NCBI RefSeq assembly: GCF_002836775.1
Contig: NZ_PJAQ01000003.1
Location: 27,868-91,867 of the forward strand
Direction: 5' to 3'
Length of the DNA: 64,000 nucleotides
Source of the DNA: Colwellia sp. 12G3
Lineage (GTDB): Bacteria > Pseudomonadota > Gammaproteobacteria > Enterobacterales > Alteromonadaceae
Below, piece after piece: positions 19,031-27,772 of the stretch (position 1 is the stretch's first letter; every line of letters starts with the position of its first letter). A program made the translations under genes and the position numbers. The notes below the pieces were generated by a model, which was not told the origin of the DNA, made no database searches, and saw nothing but the letters and a program-made list of their open reading frames with translations.

Positions 19031-19288
19031 CCTGAACTTCGGATAAGCGAATTTGCCCAATAACGCTATTTAAGCGCCTATCAGCGTTATTTTCACTCCC
19101 AATAACCAGTTATTGGTTTGTAAAAATATCTTAATAGACACTTAAATTACGTCACTGGAACTTTAAGTTACTTTGTTCACCTAACTTCAATAAGTTACAA
19201 AACTCTTATCCAAACCTCAGGTTAAATAGTCATCCTAGTATACGAATTTTAGCGAATTAACTTCACCAACTTACCAAGAGGCACCCCA

Positions 19289-19483
19289 ATGGATAATTGG
19301 TTAGCTATTTTTATGATAGTGATAACAGTCGTTATTATCATAGGAAATTTGAGTACATTTCAAAAAAGCTCAAAGCAACGAATGCGTAAAAAAAGTTTAA
19401 ACGACCGCGAAGAAACACTACCCAGAACTCATAAAAGTGCTCATAAAATGGATCCTATCGACAAAAAACACCTCAATAAATAG
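19289..19483 (+). CDS. DUF2897 family small membrane protein
   Basis: This 64-residue protein has one membrane helix at about residues 4-22 (WLAIFMIVITVVIIIGNL) and a highly basic cytoplasmic tail. That matches the small DUF2897 family found near dapE in Shewanella and Vibrio; function unknown. GAGG lies 7 bases before the ATG, and a strong terminator follows. Confidence 0.8.
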   Translation: MDNWLAIFMIVITVVIIIGNLSTFQKSSKQRMRKKSLNDREETLPRTHKSAHKMDPIDKKHLNK

Positions 19484-19497
19484 TAAAATTAAGATAT

Positions 19498-19527
19498 AAA
19501 AAAACTCCATCTAGTGGAGTTTTTTTA
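19498..19527 (+). terminator. rho-independent terminator after the DUF2897 gene
   Basis: ACTCCA/TGGAGT with flanking A and T runs (AAAAAACTCCA, then TGGAGTTTTTTT) and a 5-base loop. It lies 20 bases after the stop. Confidence 0.85.
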
Positions 19528-19540
19528 TATCTGTAACGTT

Positions 19541-19856
19541 ATATACCCGTTCCACTTGAAGATGCAGGATTCAGCTGGAATTATAAACGCCTTTAGGCAA
19601 GGCATTGATTGAAGAGAATAGTTATTCTATTGTCGAAATTAATAACGCAGTATAAAGCGTTTATAAACCAGCCCTTCGGGGAAAACTGAGCAAACCATAT
19701 TCGTCGTTACATTTGTTTTTAAGGACGCTACATGGATGTAGCTTGCTAGAGAATGCAGGAGCATATTCTCCTGAATAACCATTAACAAAAAATGTGCCTT
19801 GATTATGACTCGCTCAGGTTTCCTGAAACGAGCATCTTCAAGTGGAGCGGGTATAT
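19541..19856. mobile_element. MITE-like palindromic repeat element, copy 1
   Basis: This is a 316-bp non-coding element bounded by 25-bp terminal inverted repeats (19541-19565 and 19832-19856) that match at 24 of 25 positions and begin ATATACCCG. Internal modules shared with the copy at 22454-22765 are: AGGCAAGGCATTGATTGA; AATAACGCAG followed by a C-rich/G-rich hairpin (CCCTTCGGGG); and a roughly 63-base module at 19720-19782 that is inverted relative to copy 2. There is no transposase. It separates the DUF2897 gene from bamC. Confidence 0.75.
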
Positions 19857-19889
19857 ACCTAAACCACATGGATATATTTAGGTATATAC
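19851..19889. repeat. 13-bp perfect palindrome overlapping the end of repeat copy 1
   Basis: GTATATACCTAAA (19851-19863) and its exact complement (19877-19889) surround a 13-base loop. The left arm overlaps the last bases of the repeat element's terminal inverted repeat. It lies 20 bases beyond the bamC stop and could end bamC messages, although there is no T-run. Confidence 0.6.
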
Positions 19890-19909
19890 ATTAACTAAAT
19901 TAATCAATG

Positions 19910-21079
19910 TTAGAAAACATTTCTAAACGATAAACCTTTTTCTATTACAGGGAAAATTCTTTCTAATGTTTCAAGTGGCAATGGCTCACCGGCAGCATTA
20001 TAAATGGTTACCGCAGTCTTATGGCCAACTTCGTCAAGCGGTGCTAATACAAATTGATAATTGGCATCATTGACATCAACCACAGGTACATCATCGCCCC
20101 AAATACTGTCCCATATACTGGTATCTGGCTTAACAAAGTCTACATAATAAATCTTTTTCTCTTCATTGAGGTCGGTAATAGTAAAGCCATTGTTTTCAAA
20201 GAATAATGGCATGTTACCCCATAAATCGTCTAAGCCCATCTCAACTACATAAGCGGGCTCTTCTACATTATTTTTACCTAAAGTCACGAGTTTCTGATTC
20301 GCACGAGTTAAGCGATCCGCACGTTGCTGAATACGGTAGTTATAATCAACGGCAGCTATTAACTCATTAAGCATCGCTTTTTCTGCGCGCTGCTTATCAA
20401 TAGGATCCATTGTTTTACTGCCGCCTTTCTCATCTGTTTGAATAAAATCAACTAATGAAACCCGCAATGAAACACTTCGCCCATGAGGTTTAGCAAGTAA
20501 TTGGTAACGAAAGCGCAAACTCTTAGAGAATTGAATATCAGTGAAGATCCAACCAACATCAATTTCATTGTGATACCAATCCGACTCTATGATGGCCGTT
20601 TTAATACCCTCACGTTTGATACTCGTTTCTTTTAAACTGGTCGCCCCTTCAATAACTTTACTTAAGGTAACTTCCGTATCTTCCTCAATGTACTTATAGG
20701 TGATTTTGTCTTCATCTAACTGTTCTTTAACAACCCTTTCGATAAATTCCAATAAATTTTTATCTTCCAATACCTTATCAAACCAAATAATAGCAATACC
20801 TGATTCATCAACAACACGTGAAGAGGCAGCAACAGGCATCACTAAAGAAGGTGCTCTTATATCCATGTCCTTACCAACAGGACCTTGATGGTTAATCTTA
20901 TTGGTGACGAAAAAGTCTTTAGATTGTTTTGGTTTATTTAAATTAGCAGGAATAACGAGATCGTTAGCTTCTGGTTTATGCTGATAATCAAAACTACCTT
21001 GTGCTTGTTTATTATTAACAGAACTACAAGCTGTTAGTGATAAGGCTAACAGTGATAAATAAAATGCTCTACAACTCAT
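19910..21079 (-). CDS. bamC: outer membrane protein assembly factor BamC
   Basis: This 389-residue lipoprotein has a signal ending in LTAC (Cys18). A long unstructured N-terminal segment (about 20-80, containing PVGKDMDIRAPS) binds BamD in known structures. Two helix-grip domains follow. It is a BAM-complex component at the outer membrane. It is usually the gene after dapA, but here no dapA stands between it and the divergent gcvR. GGAG lies just before the ATG. Confidence 0.92.
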   Translation of the reverse strand: MSCRAFYLSLLALSLTACSSVNNKQAQGSFDYQHKPEANDLVIPANLNKPKQSKDFFVTNKINHQGPVGKDMDIRAPSLVMPVAASSRVVDESGIAIIWFDKVLEDKNLLEFIERVVKEQLDEDKITYKYIEEDTEVTLSKVIEGATSLKETSIKREGIKTAIIESDWYHNEIDVGWIFTDIQFSKSLRFRYQLLAKPHGRSVSLRVSLVDFIQTDEKGGSKTMDPIDKQRAEKAMLNELIAAVDYNYRIQQRADRLTRANQKLVTLGKNNVEEPAYVVEMGLDDLWGNMPLFFENNGFTITDLNEEKKIYYVDFVKPDTSIWDSIWGDDVPVVDVNDANYQFVLAPLDEVGHKTAVTIYNAAGEPLPLETLERIFPVIEKGLSFRNVF

Positions 21080-21295
21080 TAAAACTCCTGTGGCTTAGGT
21101 TATTGATAGTCAAAACCCTCTAAGCTCACTAAAAAATACTAAAAAAATTTGATATAAGACAGGGCTAATATTGCGCCCCATGGTACTTGGCTGATTTTAC
21201 AAACACAAGTTATATGACCACAAAAATGTAAGATGATTCCAACTTTAATCGTGATCAGTTACAATGCGTCTTTCTTGACAACTTAGGCGCAATGA

Positions 21296-21823
21296 ATGTC
21301 AAAGTATTTAGTACTAACAGCAATGGGATCGGACCGAACTGGTTGTGTTAGTGAATTAACTAAATTAGCAAGTGAATGTGAATGTAATATATTAGACAGT
21401 CGGATGGCCATTTTTGGCTCTGAGTTTACCTTCATTATGTTACTTACTGGTGATACTAGGGCAATTAATAGGGTTGAAGCTAGAATACCTAAACTTGCTC
21501 ATAGTTTAGATTTAATCACCATGATGAAGCGCACTTCTGGTCACAGAACTTTTGACTTAGTAAAGCATTACCGAGCAGAATATTCTGGCATAGACCAACC
21601 AGGCATTCTAAAATCAATGACCGCCTTTTTTGCCACACGTAAAATAGACATATCTTCGTTAAAGTCGGAAATAGATCCGAAAACCAATTATATGAGCGCC
21701 AACATATTGTTTGCTTTAACCGAAAAAATTAGTATCGATGAACTAGAGCATGACTTCTTAGAACTCTGTCAACAAACCGATGTACAAGGTTTTATCAAAA
21801 AAGCTAATGCTAATTTATTATAA
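21296..21823 (+). CDS. gcvR: glycine cleavage system transcriptional repressor GcvR
   Basis: This 175-residue protein is composed of two ACT domains (about residues 3-80 and 92-170). SDRTGCVSELTKLASECECNILDSRMA and AEYSGIDQPGILKSMTAFFATRKIDI show the Gly/Asp ligand-binding pattern in each. GcvR works with GcvA to repress gcvTHP when glycine is low. The gene precedes bcp by a short gap, as in many gammaproteobacteria. GATTCC/AATCGTGATC-like flanking sequence gave no operator I could name. Confidence 0.9.
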   Translation: MSKYLVLTAMGSDRTGCVSELTKLASECECNILDSRMAIFGSEFTFIMLLTGDTRAINRVEARIPKLAHSLDLITMMKRTSGHRTFDLVKHYRAEYSGIDQPGILKSMTAFFATRKIDISSLKSEIDPKTNYMSANILFALTEKISIDELEHDFLELCQQTDVQGFIKKANANLL

Positions 21824-21861
21824 TTAGCGTGCCTTTAATAACAAATAAAAGTGACCTTATT

Positions 21862-22338
21862 ATGAATACATTAAACGTTGGTGATACCGCACCACTATTT
21901 ACCCTAAACAATGAAAACGATGAATCAATATCATTAGCTGATTACCTAGGTAAAAAACAAGTGCTGGTATATTTTTATCCTAAAGCGATGACCCCTGGCT
22001 GTACGGTACAAGCACAAGGCTTACGTGATATAAAAACTGAACTTACCCAATTAAACACGGTTGTGTTTGGTATCAGTCCTGATGAAGTAAAACGCTTAAC
22101 TAAATTCTGCGAACGTGATGAGCTAAACTTCTCACTTTTATCTGATGTTGATCACCAAGTCGCTGATCAATTTGGTGTTTGGGGTTTAAAGAAATTCATG
22201 GGTAAAGAATACGATGGCATTCATCGTTTAAGCTTTTTGATTGGTATTGATGGAAAAATCAGTCATGTTTTTAATAAATTTAAAACTAAAGAGCATCATG
22301 AAGTTGTTTTAGCTGTATTAAATGAATTAAGTCAGTAG
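21862..22338 (+). CDS. bcp: thiol peroxidase BCP (PrxQ-type peroxiredoxin)
   Basis: This enzyme reduces peroxides using thioredoxin. From the ATG at 21862 the product is 158 residues; the frame also opens at a GTG at 21829, but the extra residues do not resemble the family. The peroxidatic cysteine is Cys47 in KAMTPGCTVQ. E. coli BCP carries its resolving Cys five residues later, where this protein has Gln52. Instead Cys83 lies 36 residues downstream, matching the Cys48/Cys84 arrangement of the helix-3 PrxQ subclass. It directly follows gcvR and ends in a strong terminator. Confidence 0.95.
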   Translation: MNTLNVGDTAPLFTLNNENDESISLADYLGKKQVLVYFYPKAMTPGCTVQAQGLRDIKTELTQLNTVVFGISPDEVKRLTKFCERDELNFSLLSDVDHQVADQFGVWGLKKFMGKEYDGIHRLSFLIGIDGKISHVFNKFKTKEHHEVVLAVLNELSQ

Positions 22339-22351
22339 CTTAATAAGTAAT

Positions 22352-22393
22352 AAAAAAGCCCTAAGCTAAGTAATATTAGCTTAGGGCTTTTTT
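22352..22393 (+). terminator. strong rho-independent terminator after bcp
   Basis: A perfect 18-bp stem including the A and T runs (GCCCTAAGCTAA / TTAGCTTAGGGC core) with a 6-base loop begins 14 bases after the bcp stop. Confidence 0.95.
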
Positions 22394-22453
22394 AATGTAA
22401 ATGAGCGAAGATAGTGAGTGATTTTGCTATTAATTAGTAATAGTAACCATGTA

Positions 22454-22765
22454 ATACCAAGTTGATTAAGTTCTTTCCCACTCAGCGAGAATTAAAAGGC
22501 TTAGAGGCAAGGCATTGATTGAGATAATGGTTATTCAGGAGAATATGCTCCTGCATTCTCTAAGAACACCATCCATGTAGCGTCCTTATCAAAATCAATA
22601 ACGCAGCATGTAAACCTTTTAAACTCGCCCTCTGGGAGCTTTCTCGATGTCCACTAACATCGTTAAGTTTATTTGATTTAGAATGACTAAATCGAAACAA
22701 ATTTTCCTTGTTATTGAACATCGAGCAGAGCTCTGAGTTGGGAAGAAATTTAATCAAATTGGTAT
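22454..22765. mobile_element. MITE-like palindromic repeat element, copy 2
   Basis: This 312-bp element has imperfect terminal inverted repeats of about 32 bp (left arm from 22454, right arm ending 22765; outer part ATACCAA...TTGATTAA). It shares AGGCAAGGCATTGATTGA, AATAACGCAG and a GCCCTCTGGGAG hairpin with copy 1 in the same orientation. The module at 22527-22588 (GGTTATTCAGGAGAATATGC and on to CGTCCTTA) is in the opposite orientation and nested differently. It is non-coding and lies between bcp and mgsA. Confidence 0.72.
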
Positions 22766-22812
22766 AAATAGAAAATAATTTTTTCAGTAACTTTGTTCAG
22801 TGTTAGTGGGGA

Positions 22813-23277
22813 TTACTTAGTACGGTCAGCGAGATAAGCAGCATAGTCTGGAATTTCAATCGCACTTTCTTGAGTCATTAGCGCAGAGTCCATAAGAAAG
22901 TTGGCCGTTGATTTATTCGTCGCTACAGGAATATTCCAAACAGCAGCTAATCTTAACAACGCTTTCACATCAGGATCATGGGGTACCGCATCTAACGGGT
23001 CCCAGAAAAAAATCATCACATCAATCTCGCCTTCTGCGATTAACGCACCCAGCTGTTGATCACCACCCATTGGCCCGGAAAACAAACATTTTACCGGTAA
23101 GCCAATCGCCGAACTTAATAAAGTACCCGTGGTACCGGTAGCAAATAAATGGTGATACTTTAAATCATCACTTCGTTTCTGTGCCCAAGCAATTAAGTCC
23201 GCTTTTTTATTATCATGGGCAACAAGTGCCATGCGCTTATGTGCAGGCATCAGCCTTTGGGTGTACATTAATTCCAT
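22813..23277 (-). CDS. mgsA: methylglyoxal synthase
   Basis: This 154-residue enzyme converts dihydroxyacetone phosphate to methylglyoxal and phosphate. The signature is present: [43 protein letters not shown] and [14 protein letters not shown], with catalytic Asp and His residues. The frame extends upstream to 23349 into perM, but AAGGAAG sits 5 bases before the ATG at 23277, so I take that start. It begins 10 bases after the perM stop, suggesting perM-mgsA co-transcription. A repeat element lies downstream. Confidence 0.96.
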   Translation of the reverse strand: MELMYTQRLMPAHKRMALVAHDNKKADLIAWAQKRSDDLKYHHLFATGTTGTLLSSAIGLPVKCLFSGPMGGDQQLGALIAEGEIDVMIFFWDPLDAVPHDPDVKALLRLAAVWNIPVATNKSTANFLMDSALMTQESAIEIPDYAAYLADRTK

Positions 23278-23287
23278 GTTACTTCCT

Positions 23288-24376
23288 TTAAACCTTCTCT
23301 GATTGGGCTGCAATAGCATCTTCTGATTCAGGTATTGTTGGCCAGGCATTGATTACCGCCTTGACGAGCGTCGCTAGGGGGATTGCAAAAAACACCCCCC
23401 AGAACCCCCATAAACCGCCAAAAAATATTACTGCGATTATAATAACAACAGGGTGTAAATTAACGGCCTCAGAAAAAAGTAACGGCACAATAACATTGCC
23501 ATCCAATGCCTGGATTATTCCGTAAGCAAGCATAACGTAGCCAAACTCACTGCTAAGTCCAAATTGAAAAAGTGCTACCAGCATAACCGGTAGGGTTACA
23601 ACAGTCGCGCCTACATAAGGAACAAGTACCGACAAACCAACTAAAACGCCAAGTAGTAAGGCATATTGTAAATCAAGGAACATAAAAGCAATCGTTGTTG
23701 ATGTGCCAACGATAAGAATTTCAATCACTTTTCCACGAATATAATTCAGAATCTGCTGGTTCATTTCTTGGCTTACCTTAATAGCCATACGGCGTTCTTT
23801 AGGCAGGAAATGCGTAATACTACTCATTAATTCAGTTTTATCTTTCAAAAAGAAAAATACCATTAGCGGTACAAGAATTAAATAAACCATTAAGGCGACA
23901 ATGTCAGAAATTGAGTTTAATGAAGCTTTTAATGCCACTTGCCCCCATTCAAGTAAATTATCATTAACCATAACAATAAAACTTTCAATCTGGGAGACTT
24001 GCACAAAGTCAGGGTATTTTTCAGGCAAGGTCAATAAATACCCTTGCCCTTGCGTGATCATATGAGGAACTTCTTGCAATAAATTACTGCTTTGTTTCCA
24101 AATAATAGGCATTAACCCTAATACAGCCAATAAAGAAAACCCTAAAAAAGTGACTACAACCACTATTGTTGCACTAGAACGGGACATTGAACTATTCATG
24201 AGCTTATTTACCGGAAGATCTAATAAAAAAGCTAAAGCTATTGCGACAAATACCGGCATAAGTAAACTACTAAATAAAGCAATAAACAGTGCAATACAGA
24301 TTAAAATTACGACTAAAGTGACCGCGTGCGGGTCTGAGAATTTACGGGTATACCAATCACTAAATAATTTAAACAT
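23288..24376 (-). CDS. perM: AI-2E family transporter (PerM-like permease)
   Basis: This 362-residue membrane protein has about eight hydrophobic segments arranged as in the AI-2E/PerM family. Two helices lie near the N-terminus ([32 protein letters not shown] is typical in kind), a soluble segment at about 90-145, and a C-terminal helical bundle with GxxPYVGA and [25 protein letters not shown] stretches. Substrates of most members are unknown; the name does not show autoinducer export. Next to bepA-arsC the position matches that of perM in E. coli, with a TusA-like gene and one unknown gene in between. Confidence 0.88.
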   Translation of the reverse strand: MFKLFSDWYTRKFSDPHAVTLVVILICIALFIALFSSLLMPVFVAIALAFLLDLPVNKLMNSSMSRSSATIVVVVTFLGFSLLAVLGLMPIIWKQSSNLLQEVPHMITQGQGYLLTLPEKYPDFVQVSQIESFIVMVNDNLLEWGQVALKASLNSISDIVALMVYLILVPLMVFFFLKDKTELMSSITHFLPKERRMAIKVSQEMNQQILNYIRGKVIEILIVGTSTTIAFMFLDLQYALLLGVLVGLSVLVPYVGATVVTLPVMLVALFQFGLSSEFGYVMLAYGIIQALDGNVIVPLLFSEAVNLHPVVIIIAVIFFGGLWGFWGVFFAIPLATLVKAVINAWPTIPESEDAIAAQSEKV

Positions 24377-24399
24377 AACGACCTATTTTTAATTTTTGC

Positions 24400-24630
24400 T
24401 CAGTTTGATTTGCATGCATTGACCTTTATCTCGACAATGCCACTATCAATTGCATTTTCTCGATAAGAATAGCCCTGTTTATCTAACAATTTTGGAATAT
24501 CATTTATAGAGCCGATATCATCAATGGTAATTATACATTGATCCCCATCATGCATTTTTTTTAGTAATAAACGTAACTTGACTAAAGGCACAGGACATTT
24601 CTCTCCTCTACCATCATATTTATAAATCAT
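24400..24630 (-). CDS. TusA/SirA-family sulfur carrier-like protein
   Basis: This 76-residue protein has the family core DGRGEKCPVPLVKLRLLLKKM with the active cysteine in CPVP (Cys12). A second half (DIPKLLDKQGYSYRE) follows the TusA fold. Such proteins carry persulfide sulfur for tRNA thiolation or other pathways. Which one this is cannot be told from sequence alone. It lies 23 bases upstream of perM on the same strand and divergent from the unknown gene at 24766. Confidence 0.87.
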   Translation of the reverse strand: MIYKYDGRGEKCPVPLVKLRLLLKKMHDGDQCIITIDDIGSINDIPKLLDKQGYSYRENAIDSGIVEIKVNACKSN

Positions 24631-24765
24631 ATAATATTAAAACTTCGCTTTAGTTTAATTCACTAATTTGCGACAATTAATCCATTGTACTAATTCAAGT
24701 TATCATAGCCTACCTCTATGATTAAGTCTTATGTAAATCAACTTATTGCTAGGAATATTAATTAA

Positions 24766-25365
24766 ATGAGTTCATTAAGCCCCAAAGCTAACTTAAAAGA
24801 AATTAATGCGTATAAAAAGAAAATTAATTGGGGAGATGTTTCCGCGTTGTATCATCTGTTTTCTTCATCTTTAGGTGATTTAGATGGCATACTCACCCAT
24901 GGATTTGATAGTCCTTATAAACAGATTTTAAATCCAAACGCCTGGAATTTAGATCTGTTAGGTGCAAGTAAAAGTGCTGATGGTAGTATCCAAGTAAAAA
25001 ACAAACCACAGATTAGCTTACGGCATGAATTTAATGACATGGGCTACGAGCTGCATTGTTATCCTGTTATTGATGGTGAAATTGTCAGTCAAAATATGAT
25101 AAATAAAGGCAACTGCCCTTTTAATCAATGGTTACCTGAAAAAATGCAAATGCTCTTTCGTATTAATAGCTTAGTAGCCTTCTCCATCCATTGTTTTCAA
25201 CAAGGTGATGAAGCCGATATCGCGCTGTTAAAATTCGCGCACTATAAAGTTGAACAATTAATTACATTATTAAGCGAATCTTTCCAAATTATTACGGTCA
25301 AAAGTTATAGTATTGCCGAGTTTTATCAAGAAATAGCAAAAAGAAATGGTAATATCCTTACCTAA
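24766..25365 (+). CDS. conserved-looking hypothetical protein
   Basis: I do not recognise this 199-residue protein. It is soluble, with no signal peptide or membrane helix. It contains a block of aromatic and acidic residues (HGFDSPYKQILNPNAWNLDLLG) and several His/Cys residues (ELHCYPV, SIHCFQQGD). AGGAA lies upstream, and codon use looks like that of its neighbours. It is divergent from the TusA-like gene and 60 bases ahead of bepA on the same strand. Confidence 0.7.
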   Translation: MSSLSPKANLKEINAYKKKINWGDVSALYHLFSSSLGDLDGILTHGFDSPYKQILNPNAWNLDLLGASKSADGSIQVKNKPQISLRHEFNDMGYELHCYPVIDGEIVSQNMINKGNCPFNQWLPEKMQMLFRINSLVAFSIHCFQQGDEADIALLKFAHYKVEQLITLLSESFQIITVKSYSIAEFYQEIAKRNGNILT

Positions 25366-25424
25366 TAAGCCTAAGTAAGCTTAGCCACGCAAGTATATTT
25401 CAATTATGACCCTAGGATGTAATA

Positions 25425-26894
25425 TTGTTTAATCTCAAACCCATGCTTACTGCCTTGTTATTAACATTAAGTATTGCTACAGCAACTAGTTTTAATGCTA
25501 GCGCCGTTGATACCCATAACAATAAAAATAAATTACCCGATATAGGTATTTCTGGTTTCAGCGTATTATCAACTGATAAAGAGCTACAAATTGGTCAAGC
25601 GATGATGCGTCAATTACGTGCTTCACAACCACTCGTGCAAGACCCTGTATTGATTGAATACATAAATCATTTAGGTAATAGCTTAGTGAAAAATGCTCAA
25701 GGGGTTAATTATGCTTTTGAGTTTTTCCTGATCAATAATAACGAGCTGAACGCATTCGCCTTTTTTGGTGGCCATGTAGGTATTCATAGTGGCTTAATTA
25801 CTACGGCTGACACCGAAAGTGAGTTAGCTTCTGTTATTGCCCATGAAATTTCTCACGTTACCCAGCGCCATTTAGCACGTCGCCTCGAATCGCAAAGCCA
25901 AACCCAAAGCTTAACCATGGCGGCAATGCTTTCTAGTGTTTTACTTACTTTAGTCAATCCAACGGTTGGCATGGCCGCGCTAACTGCAAGTATGGCGGTA
26001 ACTCAACAAGCTAGTATTAACTACACTCGTGGTAATGAAAAAGAAGCTGACCGAGTCGGTATTGCCTTGCTAGCCAGTAGTGATTTTGATCCCCAAGGTG
26101 CGGCAAGCTTTTTTAGCAAAATGTCTGCGAAATATCGTTATGCTAGCAAACCACCTGCCATGTTACTTACCCATCCACTACCAGAATCGCGTATAGCCGA
26201 TGCTCGACAACGTGCATTAAATTATCCAGCAAGACCTTTACCTCCAAGTCTAGATTTCGAACTAACTAAAGCTAGATTAAAAGCTCGATACCAAGGCGAT
26301 GCCAAATCAAATATCAGCTTTTTTAAGCAACAATTATCTAAAAAACGCTACACTATCAAGGCCGCGGCTCAATATGGTTTAGCCTTAGCCTATTTTGAAA
26401 ACAAACAAACGACTGACGCTTTGCAATTATTAGAGCACTTAAGGTTAAATGATAAAAATAATTTATTTTATGTCGATGCGTTAACTGATGTTTATATAGC
26501 AAATAATCAAGCCACTAAAGCGATTAAGATGCTTGAGCAATTAAACTTATTTATGCCTAACAATCAAGTAGTGAGTTTAAACTATGCCAACGCACTCCTC
26601 ACAGTTAAAGAGTATGATCTTGCAGCACAAATATTACAGGACTTTTTATTAGTCAATCCTGGCAACTTTATCGCTTATGATATATTAACCACATTATATC
26701 GGTCTCAAGAGAAAACCGGTTTAATGCATATGAGTAAAGCTGAAGTATTTGCTTTACTTGGGGCATACCCAAAAGCAGTCGATGAATTACAAACCAGTTA
26801 TACCTTTCTTGAAGAGCAGCCTTTAATGCAAAAAAGAGTGAAGGCCCGTATCTTACAATTACAAGAACAAGAAAATCGTTTAAAACGTTTATAA
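25425..26894 (+). CDS. bepA: BepA-like M48 metalloprotease with TPRs (beta-barrel assembly-enhancing protease)
   Basis: This 489-residue periplasmic protein has an N-terminal signal peptide (LTALLLTLSIATATSFNASA) and an M48 domain with zinc motif HEISH at residues 140-144 and the third ligand in EKEADRVG (Glu207). TPR-like helical repeats run from about 300 to the end. BepA cleaves or chaperones misassembled outer-membrane barrels such as LptD. The start is TTG at 25425, chosen because AGGAT sits 7 bases before it; ATG at 25443 is the alternative. The order bepA-arsC matches E. coli. Confidence 0.92.
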   Translation: MFNLKPMLTALLLTLSIATATSFNASAVDTHNNKNKLPDIGISGFSVLSTDKELQIGQAMMRQLRASQPLVQDPVLIEYINHLGNSLVKNAQGVNYAFEFFLINNNELNAFAFFGGHVGIHSGLITTADTESELASVIAHEISHVTQRHLARRLESQSQTQSLTMAAMLSSVLLTLVNPTVGMAALTASMAVTQQASINYTRGNEKEADRVGIALLASSDFDPQGAASFFSKMSAKYRYASKPPAMLLTHPLPESRIADARQRALNYPARPLPPSLDFELTKARLKARYQGDAKSNISFFKQQLSKKRYTIKAAAQYGLALAYFENKQTTDALQLLEHLRLNDKNNLFYVDALTDVYIANNQATKAIKMLEQLNLFMPNNQVVSLNYANALLTVKEYDLAAQILQDFLLVNPGNFIAYDILTTLYRSQEKTGLMHMSKAEVFALLGAYPKAVDELQTSYTFLEEQPLMQKRVKARILQLQEQENRLKRL

Positions 26895-26930
26895 CCTTTT
26901 TATTACCGGTAAATTACCAAAGGACAACCA

Positions 26931-27281
26931 ATGTTTACTATCTATCACAACCCTAGGTGCTCTAAAAGCCGCCAAACTTTAGCATTACTTGAAGAACAGG
27001 CACAAAAGGTAAACAAAGACATTGCTATTGTTGAGTATTTAAAAACACCTCTGTCTCATGATGACATTAGGCAACTATTAGTACAGCTTGATTGCTCGGC
27101 ACTTAACATGATGCGTGTAAAGGAAACTGAGTTTTCAGAGCAAAACTTAAAAGGAGCTAATGAAGAAGTACTCATTGACGCCATGGCTAATACACCAAAA
27201 TTAGTTGAACGACCTATTGTAACCAATGGTAGCAAAGCTATTATTGGTCGTCCTCCTGAAAATGTTTTAGAATTTTTTTAA
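26931..27281 (+). CDS. arsC: arsenate reductase (glutaredoxin-type) family protein
   Basis: This 116-residue protein contains the ArsC active-site loop NPRCSKSRQTL (Cys10) and conserved arginines in MMRVKETEF and LVERPIV. The family reduces arsenate with glutathione/glutaredoxin. The lone chromosomal copy behind bepA, without arsB or arsR, may have another thiol-redox role. AGGA precedes the ATG. It is 36 bases behind bepA, likely in the same transcript, with the DUF2069 gene 42 bases after it. Confidence 0.92.
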   Translation: MFTIYHNPRCSKSRQTLALLEEQAQKVNKDIAIVEYLKTPLSHDDIRQLLVQLDCSALNMMRVKETEFSEQNLKGANEEVLIDAMANTPKLVERPIVTNGSKAIIGRPPENVLEFF

Positions 27282-27323
27282 CGATATAATACAGTTAACC
27301 CATTAAAATATATAAGCAGTCTT

Positions 27324-27731
27324 ATGAATAAACAAAGAATGACAACGAGTAATTATAAAAAAGTAGCTCTAGCAGGATACTTTTCATTACTCATCTTCAT
27401 GCCATTATGGCTAATCCTTCTCAGCCCCAGTGAGAGCTTAAGTGTTCCTACTGCTTTGCTGATATTTACCCTGCCATTACTATTTCCATTAAAAGGTATG
27501 TTACAAGGCAACCCTTTTACCTATGCTTGGTCTAATTTTATTGTATTAATTTATTTTTTACACAGCTTAACGACACTTTGGGTATTGCCAGCGGACAGAA
27601 TATGGGCAATATTAGAGTTGATTTTTGCTAGTACGATGTTTTTTGGTGCGACTTATTATGCTAAATTCCGTGGTCAGGAACTTGGTCTGAGCATCCGAAA
27701 AAAGAAAAACGATGATTCAGATAATAAATAG
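27324..27731 (+). CDS. DUF2069 family membrane protein
   Basis: This 135-residue protein has four predicted membrane helices (about residues 15-33, 40-57, 68-86 and 91-110) and a basic C-terminal tail (IRKKKND). This family is regularly encoded between arsC and hda in gammaproteobacteria; function unknown. Confidence 0.85.
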   Translation: MNKQRMTTSNYKKVALAGYFSLLIFMPLWLILLSPSESLSVPTALLIFTLPLLFPLKGMLQGNPFTYAWSNFIVLIYFLHSLTTLWVLPADRIWAILELIFASTMFFGATYYAKFRGQELGLSIRKKKNDDSDNK

Positions 27732-27772
27732 CGCTAACTGTTTTGGTTAGACAAATAAGAAGGAAGAAGTAA

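Noticed and set aside
19639..19869. 76-codon minus-strand frame in repeat copy 1
   Set aside because: It lies wholly within a palindromic element whose other copy does not keep the frame.
22560..22757. 65-codon minus-strand frame in repeat copy 2
   Set aside because: Same reason: the frame is not shared with copy 1.
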